Positions 36,190 through 43,800 of a stretch of 64,000 nt of DNA are shown piece by piece (the stretch's first letter is position 1; every line of letters starts with the position of its first letter). The notes beneath the pieces are model-generated. The model saw only the letters and a program-made list of their open reading frames with translations, did no database searches and was not told the DNA's origin. The DNA lies in contig JADJPM010000004.1 in the NCBI GenBank assembly GCA_016713245.1, positions 3,410,001 through 3,474,000 on the forward strand, in the 5' to 3' direction. The position numbers and the translations under genes are program-made. Source of the stretch: Verrucomicrobiaceae bacterium (GTDB lineage: Bacteria; Verrucomicrobiota; Verrucomicrobiia; Verrucomicrobiales; Verrucomicrobiaceae).

Positions 36190-37182
36190 ATGCAGTTCCC
36201 TGAAAAACGCCCCGGTGCCTTCTGGCGCAGTTTCGCCATCATAGTCATCTTGGCGGGCATCTACGCGCTCACCGCTCGTCTGCTGTTCCCGGCGCTCGGT
36301 CATCGCTACAACATCATCTCGGTCGGATTCGTTTTCTGCATGCCGTTCGCCTTGGGTGCCTTGGTTTGCTACCTGGGCTACCGGCTGGATTCACCACGCC
36401 CCTTCTGGCGACGCTGGGCACCCATGCTGGTCATGTGGCTGGCCGTGGCAGGATCATGGGCGGTTCATTTGGAGGCCTTGATGTGCCTGGTGGTGGCCTT
36501 GCCGATTGTCCTCCCGAGTGCCCTAGGAGGTGGCTGGACGATGCATCTCAGTCTGCAAAAGCGAGCCAAGGACAGGCTGCTCGTCAGTGTGGTCGTTCTG
36601 CTGCCTTATGCCGTTGCTCCCGTCGAGTCCTGGTGGTCTGCGCCGCATGAAACCCGTGTGATGACGGACTCCATCCACATCCAGGCGAGTGCCGATGCCA
36701 TCTGGAAGCAGATTTACCAGGTCCCGGCGATTCAGAGCCAAGAACTCCCGTCTCAATGGATCTACCACCTCGGCTTTCCGCGCCCCATCGAGGCGCAAAT
36801 TGACCGCGAAGGCGTCGGAGCGGTCCGGCACGCCACTTTTGAACGGGAGGTGTCCTTCTTTGAAGTCGTGACCGACTGGCAGCCTGCTAAAAAACTCTCG
36901 TTCACCATCAAGGCAGACCCCGATTTCGTGCCCCACACCGCTTTTGACGAACACATCATCGTCGGCGGCAGGTTCTACGATGTGCTGGACGGCACCTACG
37001 AGATCGAACCCGAGAGCGACGGCACCTGCACCCTGCATCTATCCAGCACGCACAGGCTCTCCACGCCTTTCAATTGGTATGCAGGCTGGTGGAGCGAATG
37101 GGTGATGAGCCAGATCCAAGGCTCCATCCTCGAAGTGATCCGGAAACGGTGCGAATCGCAAGCCCCAACTTCTCACCTCTAA
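36190..37182 (+). CDS. Membrane protein with C-terminal SRPBCC/START-like domain
   Basis: A 330-residue protein. Residues about 10-145 contain four hydrophobic helices (SFAIIVILAGIYALTARLLF, ISVGFVFCMPFALGALVCYL, MLVMWLAVAGSWAVHLEALM, RLLVSVVVLLPYAVAPV). The C-terminal part (IHIQASADAIWKQIYQVPAI to EPESDGTCTLHLSSTHRLST) has the beta-helix-grip pattern of SRPBCC lipid- or ligand-binding domains. I chose ATG 36190 because it begins the soluble pre-helix segment MQFPEKRPGAF; the frame is open to a TTG at 36148. No function can be named. Confidence 0.75.
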   Translation: MQFPEKRPGAFWRSFAIIVILAGIYALTARLLFPALGHRYNIISVGFVFCMPFALGALVCYLGYRLDSPRPFWRRWAPMLVMWLAVAGSWAVHLEALMCLVVALPIVLPSALGGGWTMHLSLQKRAKDRLLVSVVVLLPYAVAPVESWWSAPHETRVMTDSIHIQASADAIWKQIYQVPAIQSQELPSQWIYHLGFPRPIEAQIDREGVGAVRHATFEREVSFFEVVTDWQPAKKLSFTIKADPDFVPHTAFDEHIIVGGRFYDVLDGTYEIEPESDGTCTLHLSSTHRLSTPFNWYAGWWSEWVMSQIQGSILEVIRKRCESQAPTSHL

Positions 37183-37269
37183 CTTCTCACGTCTTACTGG
37201 GGACTCTCCGCTCTTCGCCCTCCGCTCTCCGCTTGATTTCCCTCCCTCCGCACGGATGAATCGCGCCCC

Positions 37270-38559
37270 ATGTCCACTTTCCGCACCGTCAAAGGCTTCC
37301 GCGACTTCTTCCCTGAAGAATGCGCGACGCGCAATTACATCGCCGAAACCTGGCGCGTCGTCGCACGCCGTTATGGCTTCGTCGAGTATGAGGCCCCCAT
37401 CGTCGAAAGCACCGACCTCTTCCGCAAAAAAAGCGGCAACGAGATCACCGCGCAGCTCTTCTGCTTCCGCGACAAGGCCGACCGCGAGATCACGCTGCGC
37501 CCGGAGGTGACGCCGTCGCTCGCCCGCATGGCCACCGCCCGCCAGCGCGACTTCAAAAAGCCCATCAAGTGGTTCCAAATCGGCCCCTGCTTCCGCTATG
37601 AGGAGCCACAGGAGGGCCGCGGCCGCGAGTTCATCCAGTTCAATGCCGACATCCTCGGCGACAGCGGCCCCGCCACCGCCGCGGAACTCATCTCGCTGGC
37701 CATCGACACCATGCGCGAGTTCGGCGTGAGCGCCGACGACTTCATCATCCGCCTCAGCAACCGCGAGATCTGGAACGGCTTCCTCGCCGAGAAAAACATC
37801 GCCGCCGAACACGCCACCACCTTCCTCGGCATCATCGACAAGATCGAGCGTGCAAAGCCTGACGAGACCGAGAAAAAACTCGGCGAGATCGGCCTCACCA
37901 CCGCCGAGGTGCGAGCCTTCATGGCCTCCACGGATGAAAATCACCCCGCCTTCGCCGAATTGAAGGCCAACCTCACCGCTCGCGGTCTCTGGCAGCACGT
38001 CCGCATCGACGCCACCATCGTGCGCGGCCTCGCCTACTACACCGGCGTCGTCTTTGAGGTCTTCGATCTGAAGCACGGCCTCCGCGCCCTCGCCGGCGGC
38101 GGCACCTACGACAAACTGTGCGCCCTCATCAGCGATGGAAACGTGGACATGCCCGCCGCAGGCTTCGCCATGGGCGATGTCGTGCTCGGCATCCTGCTCA
38201 AGCGCACGCCCGGTGCGCAAATGAAGCTCACCAGCGCCCTCCTCGCAGCCAGCAGCATCGATGCCTTCGTCGTCATCGCCGATGAAGCCCAGCGCCCGCA
38301 CGCCCTCGCCGCCATCCAGCAGTTCCGCGCCGCCGGTGTGCGCATCGATTACCCCTTCGGCTCGCAAAAAGTCGGCAAGCAATTCCAAGCCGCCGAAGAC
38401 CGCAAAGCCCGCTTCGCCATCGTCTTCGGAGCCGAGTATCCCGAGGTCATCGTGAAGAACCTCGTCGCTCGCTCCCAGACCTCCGTGCCTGCCGCGAACC
38501 TCGTCGAAGAGGTGCTCAAACTGCTCGCCGAGCCTGCGATTGGGCCGTTGATCGCCTGA
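37270..38559 (+). CDS. hisS: Histidine-tRNA ligase
   Basis: Charges tRNA-His. The 429-residue class II synthetase has the motifs VKGFRDFFPEE at the start, motif 2 WFQIGPCFRYEEPQEGRGREF, the histidine-specific LAYYTGVVFEVF and GGGTYDKLC near residues 257-280, and the anticodon-binding domain AFVVIADEAQRPHA to the end. An unusual stretch (FLGIIDKIERAKPDETEKKL near 185-205) lies between motif 2 and the His A segment, as in some longer HisRS. It precedes the palindrome-bounded ATPase unit by 23 nt. Confidence 0.96.
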   Translation: MSTFRTVKGFRDFFPEECATRNYIAETWRVVARRYGFVEYEAPIVESTDLFRKKSGNEITAQLFCFRDKADREITLRPEVTPSLARMATARQRDFKKPIKWFQIGPCFRYEEPQEGRGREFIQFNADILGDSGPATAAELISLAIDTMREFGVSADDFIIRLSNREIWNGFLAEKNIAAEHATTFLGIIDKIERAKPDETEKKLGEIGLTTAEVRAFMASTDENHPAFAELKANLTARGLWQHVRIDATIVRGLAYYTGVVFEVFDLKHGLRALAGGGTYDKLCALISDGNVDMPAAGFAMGDVVLGILLKRTPGAQMKLTSALLAASSIDAFVVIADEAQRPHALAAIQQFRAAGVRIDYPFGSQKVGKQFQAAEDRKARFAIVFGAEYPEVIVKNLVARSQTSVPAANLVEEVLKLLAEPAIGPLIA

Positions 38560-38582
38560 TTTGGCCGAAAATCGCTCTCGAC

Positions 38583-38628
38583 GATTTTCTTCCTATAACG
38601 TATTTTTTCGCGTTATAGGAAGAAAATC
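38583..38628. repeat. Left hairpin, 18-bp perfect stem
   Basis: gattttcttcctataacg (38583-38600) is exactly complementary to cgttataggaagaaaatc (38611-38628) across a 10-nt T-rich loop. It ends at the base before the ATG of the ATPase gene, so a transcript starting upstream would carry a strong stem against the start codon. Confidence 0.95.
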
Positions 38629-40035
38629 ATGTTCATCGGTCGAAGCGAAGAAACAGCTCGTTTGCGCGGTGCCATCGAGGCACGCGCACCTCGCGTCGCG
38701 CTCGTTTATGGCCGCCGCCGCATTGGGAAGACGGCGCTGATTCGCCAGGCCATCGGGCGCACGCCGGCGCTTTTTATCGAAGGACTCGAAAACCAATCCA
38801 CCCAGGCGCAGATCGCCAGCTTCCTCGATCAGGCATCCCGTCAGCTCCGGCGCAAACTGCCCACAGTCACCACTTGGCAGGCCGCGCTCTATGAGCTGGA
38901 CGCCGCGCTCGCCAAGCGCCCGATGGTCATCGTGCTCGACGAATTCCAATGGCTCGCGAATTACCGCCAGGAACTCGTCTCCGTGCTCAAAATGGTCTGG
39001 GAAACACGCCTCAGCCGCAAGCCTGGCCGCACACTCATTCTCTGCGGCTCCATCGCCTCCTTCATGACCACGAAGGTGCTGAACTCCAGCGCCTTCTATG
39101 GCCGGATCGATGTCACCGTGCATTTGCAGGGCTTCCAGCTCGCCGAGACAGCCCGCATGCACTCCAAACGCGGCTTTGGCGAAATCCTCGATGCCCAGTG
39201 CTTCACCGGCGGCGTGCCGAAATATGTCGAGTTGCTCTCCAAAGGCAGCTCCATCGCGCAAAGCATGAACGAGGAGGCCTTCCGGCCACACGGCTACTTC
39301 GTCGCGGAGTATGAGCGCATCTTCACCAGCCATTTTGGCTGGAATGACGAATTCCAGCGCCTCATACGATCCCTCGCCGCCGCCCCCTATGGCCTGAACC
39401 GCCGCGATCTTGCCGCTGCGGCGAAAGTCGAAGAAGGCGGCATGCTCAGCCAGCGGCTCTACGACCTCGAAGCCGCCGGATTCATCTCCTCACAGCGCCC
39501 CTTCGACAAAGGGCACGAGACGCGACTCATCCGCTACCACCTCAGCGACCCGTGGATCAGCTTTTACCATGCCTTCATGCGCACCCGGCTGAAACAAATC
39601 CGCGAAGAAGACCGCAAAGACCTCTTCCAGACCATCCGCCAAACGGGCGCTTTCCGCTCTTGGATGGGCCGGGCGTTCGAACTCGTCTGCATGCGTCACA
39701 GCGGCCAGCTCGCGCAGATTCTCGGCTTCGGCTCCATCAGCTACGACTCCGGCCCGTGGTTCCGCGCTCCGCGCAAAGGCATCGCGGGTGTGCAGATCGA
39801 TCTCGCCTTTGATCGCAACGACAAAGTCATCACGCTCTGCGAAATGAAGCGCCAGACCGCGCCGCTCGGCCGCTCCATCATCCCAGAGGTCGAGCGCAAG
39901 GCGGAGGTCCTCCGCAATGAATTTCCAGGCCGCACCATTCAGCCTGTGCTGGTCGTGGACGGGCCTGTTTCCAAGGAAGTGGAGGCCTCCGGCTACTTCT
40001 TCCGCATCCTCCAGGCCTCGGAACTGCTGAAATGA
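38629..40035 (+). CDS. AAA ATPase fused to DUF234 PD-(D/E)XK-like domain
   Basis: A 468-residue protein of the archaeal-ATPase (PF01637)/DUF234 kind. Walker A is GRRRIGKT (28-35), Walker B VIVLDE (100-105), the sensor strand LILCGS (136-141). A middle winged-helix-like part (NRRDLAAAAKVEEGGMLSQR, 257-276) follows, then the C-terminal domain with D391 (VQIDLAF) and E405-x-K407 (ITLCEMK). The D...ExK pattern matches PD-(D/E)XK nucleases, a fold known for this domain. The role of the family is not established; nucleic-acid handling is inferred. The gene is exactly enclosed by two palindromes (see neighbours), unlike any other gene here. Confidence 0.88.
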   Translation: MFIGRSEETARLRGAIEARAPRVALVYGRRRIGKTALIRQAIGRTPALFIEGLENQSTQAQIASFLDQASRQLRRKLPTVTTWQAALYELDAALAKRPMVIVLDEFQWLANYRQELVSVLKMVWETRLSRKPGRTLILCGSIASFMTTKVLNSSAFYGRIDVTVHLQGFQLAETARMHSKRGFGEILDAQCFTGGVPKYVELLSKGSSIAQSMNEEAFRPHGYFVAEYERIFTSHFGWNDEFQRLIRSLAAAPYGLNRRDLAAAAKVEEGGMLSQRLYDLEAAGFISSQRPFDKGHETRLIRYHLSDPWISFYHAFMRTRLKQIREEDRKDLFQTIRQTGAFRSWMGRAFELVCMRHSGQLAQILGFGSISYDSGPWFRAPRKGIAGVQIDLAFDRNDKVITLCEMKRQTAPLGRSIIPEVERKAEVLRNEFPGRTIQPVLVVDGPVSKEVEASGYFFRILQASELLK

Positions 40036-40080
40036 TTTTCTTCCTATAACGTGTTTTTTTGGCGTTATAGGAAGAAAATC
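40034..40080. repeat. Right hairpin, 18-bp perfect stem
   Basis: gattttcttcctataacg (40034-40051) is exactly complementary to cgttataggaagaaaatc (40063-40080) across an 11-nt T-rich loop. It overlaps the last two bases of the ATPase stop codon (40033-40035). The arms are identical to those at 38583, although the loops differ. Confidence 0.95.
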
Positions 40081-40153
40081 GTTTCATGACTGATGAGGCG
40101 TAATTTGGCATTCAAAGCGGCTATCCTGCGCATGGCTTCTTCTGGCACATCCG

Positions 40154-40768
40154 ATGCTGGAAGGCTGGCGAACCCCGTTCAATGCCATGATTGACTTTGC
40201 TCTCGAAAAATACCCGGTCCGTTATTCGCTCGAAACCAGCGTGCAGTGCATGATTCGGCCGTTGGAGCCTTCGGATGACGCGGGCTTCATGAAATTCCTG
40301 CACGAGGTGCCGGAGTTTGAGAGGTTGTTCATCAAGCAGCGGCTCGACAACCCGGCGCTGGTCAAAGAGTGGTGTGCGGATGTCGATTACGATGCGCGGC
40401 TGCCCCTGCTCGCCTTTGCGGACGGTCAGGTGATCGGCCTCGCGACGCTGGAGCAGCGACACGGCGGCTGGAAGCGCCACATCGGCATGACGCATCTGCT
40501 CACGCATCCCGGCTATCGCGGCGTGGGACTCGCGGGCATGCTCATTCGTGAAATCATCGACGTGGCGCGGCATTGCGGCCTCTCGCATCTCCAGGCGGAG
40601 TTCAATGCGGAGCGTGAGCTCGCCATCCACGCCTTTCGCGAATCAGGATTCGATGAACTCATGCGCCTGCCCGGCTACGTCATGGACATGCAGGCCAAGA
40701 CGCATGCGTATGTGCTCATGAGCATGAAATTGACCACCGACATCGAAAACACTGGCGCGGGAGATTGA
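40154..40768 (+). CDS. GNAT-family N-acetyltransferase
   Basis: A 204-residue acyl-CoA-dependent acetyltransferase. Motif: MIRPLEPSDDAGFMKFL at the first strand, VIGLATLEQ at strand 4, and the acetyl-CoA pyrophosphate loop HPGYRGVGLAGMLIREIIDV (the RGxGLA pattern), then AERELAIHAFRESGFDE near the C-terminus. The acceptor, a protein or small molecule, cannot be told. ATG 40154 or ATG 40187 may be the true start. It follows the right hairpin of the ATPase unit by 73 nt and is probably unrelated to it. Confidence 0.87.
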   Translation: MLEGWRTPFNAMIDFALEKYPVRYSLETSVQCMIRPLEPSDDAGFMKFLHEVPEFERLFIKQRLDNPALVKEWCADVDYDARLPLLAFADGQVIGLATLEQRHGGWKRHIGMTHLLTHPGYRGVGLAGMLIREIIDVARHCGLSHLQAEFNAERELAIHAFRESGFDELMRLPGYVMDMQAKTHAYVLMSMKLTTDIENTGAGD

Positions 40769-40806
40769 GCAAACGGCGAGCTGGAGAGCGTATGGTCTCG
40801 CACACC

Positions 40807-43800
40807 ATGAAGCTCGTTCTCACCTGCCTCGCTCTTCTCGCCACACTCACCTCCGCAGCCACTTTCCGCGCCGGAGTGGCCACGGTGAACATCTCGCCGA
40901 CTGAGTTCCCGCGCATCATTGCGGGCGGGTTTCTGGAGGGACGAGGCGAAAGGCTCGCGGACAAGCTCTTCGTGCGCAGTTTTGTGCTCGATGATGGGAA
41001 GATGAAGATCGCTTTCGCCATCGTGGACACGTGCATGATGGAGCAGTCGCTGATCGATGAGGCCAAAGGCATCGCGGCGAAGCAATGCGGCATCCCGGTG
41101 GACCGCATGATGGTCAGCGCCACGCACACGCACTCTGCGCCGGCCGCGATGGGCTGCCTCGGCACGCGGAAGGACACGGTGTATGCGAAATTCCTCACGC
41201 CAAAGATCGCCGAGGCCATTGTGGCGGCGAATGCGGCACTGAAACCGGCCCGCATCGGCTGGGGCTCGTTCGACGACTGGGAGCACACGCACAACCGCCG
41301 CTGGATTCGCCTGCCCGGCAAGGAGGTCGTCGATCCCTTCGGCCAGCCCACAGGCCGTGCGAGCATGCACCCCGGCTACCTCAGCAAGGACGTCGTCGGC
41401 CCCAGCGGCCCGGTGGACCCGCAGCTCAGCGTCATCGCGCTGCAAACGCTCGATGGCAAACCGCTCGGCGTGCTCGCCAACTACTCGCAGCACTACTTTG
41501 GCACCGCGCCGGTCTCCGCCGACTACTTCGGCCTCTTCTGCAAGCACCTCGCCGCGAAAATGGGCCAGCAGGGCGATGGCAACGGCCCCTTCGTCTGCGC
41601 CATGAGCCAGGGCACCAGCGGCGACCAGATGTGGATGGACTACGGCGCGGAGAAAAAAACGATCACCATCGACACCTACGCCTCCGAGGTCGCCGACAGC
41701 GCCATGAAGGCCCTGCAAACCGTGACGTATGTCGATCACGCCCCGCTCGGCATGGTCGAGAAGACACTGGAGCTCAAGTATCGCGTCCCCGACGAAAAAC
41801 GCCTCGCCTGGGCCCGCCCCATCGCCGCGAAGATCGAGAAAGATGTGCCGAAGAACAAAGAGGAAGTCTATGCGAGAGAGGCGCTCATCCTCCACGAGCG
41901 TCAAAAGACCACCGTGAAGCTCCAAGCGATACGGATTGGCGATCTGAGCATCGCCACGCTGCCGAACGAGGTGTATGCGATCACGGGGTTGAAGTTGCGG
42001 ACTGCTTCACCGTTTAGGACGCACTTCAATATCGAGCTGGCGAATGGAGCGGAGGGTTACATTCCACCAATCGAGCAGCATGAATTGGGTGGTTACACGA
42101 CGTGGCCAGCGCGGACAGCAGGATTGGAACAAAAGGCGGAATCCAAGATGCTCTCCGTGCTGAACGAAGGGTTGTTGGAAATGGCGGGGGGTCCTTTTGC
42201 CCAAGACACGCATCCCGGAGGGTCATACGCATTGGAAATTCATTCCACCAATCCTCTGGCGCACTTTGGTTGCGGCGAAACAGGCGGCACCTCCTTGGTC
42301 TCGGAGATCGACAACAAAACACTACTGGCGAACCTGATTGGTCCCCATGCCTTCTATCTGCCTGGAGTCGGCAGCGGACTCGGCTACGACACTGAATCCG
42401 CACTCACAGGTTCCGCGCTCACAGGTTCCGTATTCGCAAGTTACGCATTCTCTGGTTCCAAGCACATCAACCGCTCCATTCATCTCGCAGGCGGCCATCT
42501 TGAAACGTCCAACCTTAACCTTGGAACTCAGTCCTCCATCGCCCTCTGGTTCTGGCTCGGCCACGAAAGCGGCGCGAGTGATCGCACGGGCGAGTTGATC
42601 AATGCGCTGGGCGTCAGCTTGAAGGCGCATCAGTTTCCAGATCACACGGTAAAGCTCGAATGGGGAGATAAAGTGGCTTCGGCTTCAGCCGAAGGATCGG
42701 ATTCGGCTAAAGCCGAAACCACTTTGTTCGCCGACGACTGGCACTTCGCCGTGCTCATCCGCGATGGCGAAAACGTGCGTGTGCATCTCGATGGCTCCGA
42801 GAAGCCCGTTTTGAGCGGAAAGGCCGGGAAAGCGGCCAACGAGTTGCTTTTTGGCCAAGGACTCGAAGGCCGACTCGACGAGATCACGATCTGGGACCGC
42901 GTCATCGAGCCTTCGCTCATCGCGAAGCTTTGGAACATCTCCAAAGTGGGCGAGGAGAATGCGAAGCGGGCCTTTTCGCGGACGGAGCGGAAGAAGCGGG
43001 CGCAGGTGCAGAGCTCGGCCTTGCTGAAGGCGCATGAAAACTGGTCCGCGTCGATGCGCTTCAAGAACACGAAGGCGAACAACGTCAGCGCCGTCACCGC
43101 CTACCTCATCTCACGCGGGCCGAAAGGCGATCATCAGGCGCCGGGCGATCACCTCGGCATCGGCGGGAGCTTCAAAGATTCGCTGCCAGGCCGGTTGTTC
43201 GTCTTCAATGGCAATGCGGCCTCGCAGATCGTGCGCGGCACGACGGTCATCGAGCCGGGCACGTGGAATGACGTGAAACTGGAGCGCCTCGGCTCGCGGG
43301 TGAAGGTGACGCTCAATGGCAAGGTGGAGATCGACGCCGAACTGCCCGTCACCGCGCCCGGCGCGAAGGAATTGTTCTTTGGCAAACGCTGCGATGACTT
43401 CGCGCCGCTGGAAGGCGCGTTTGAAAAGGTGGAGGTGAGTGGATTGGCACCTACAAAACCTCTGCGGACCACCCAAACAACTTCATCCAAAGTCATCGAA
43501 GCCCAGAAGGGTTCTCCCACAGATTCAGGGAAGCCCACAGATTGGCTTCTGAAAAAATCTGCGGGCCTCCCTGAATCTGTGGGAAATCACTCCCCGCATT
43601 CTGTTCCAACCACCACGCTACCACTCTCTCCCGAGGAATCCGCGAAGAAGTGGCATGTGCGCGACGGTTACCGCATCGAACTCGTCGCGGCGGAGCCGGT
43701 GGTGCTCGATCCGGTCGCGTTTGATTGGGATGAGCAGGGCCGCCTTTGGGTCATCGAGATGGCGGACTACCCGCTCGGCATGGATGGCAATGGCAAGGCC

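Larger units (their letters stand above)
38581..40082 (+). mobile_element. Palindrome-ATPase-palindrome unit (candidate selfish or regulatory element)
   Basis: A single gene (38629-40035) is enclosed by two hairpins, 38583-38628 and 40034-40080, each with an 18-bp perfect stem of identical arm sequence. With two bases added on each outer and inner side, the left arm pair (ac...at) and the right arm pair (at...gt) are reverse complements, so the unit has inverted-repeat ends extending to 38581 and 40082. The left hairpin ends at the base before the start codon; the right one overlaps the stop codon. No transposase or target-site duplication was seen. Mobility is inferred from architecture alone. 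Confidence 0.55.

Noticed and set aside
35005..36303. Extension of recF upstream to 36303
   Set aside because: RecF similarity begins at ATG 35004; the upstream part is antisense to two plus-strand genes.
38560..40100. Classic IS explanation for the hairpin-bounded unit
   Set aside because: The gene encodes an ATPase/nuclease-like protein and not a transposase, and no target-site duplication is seen.
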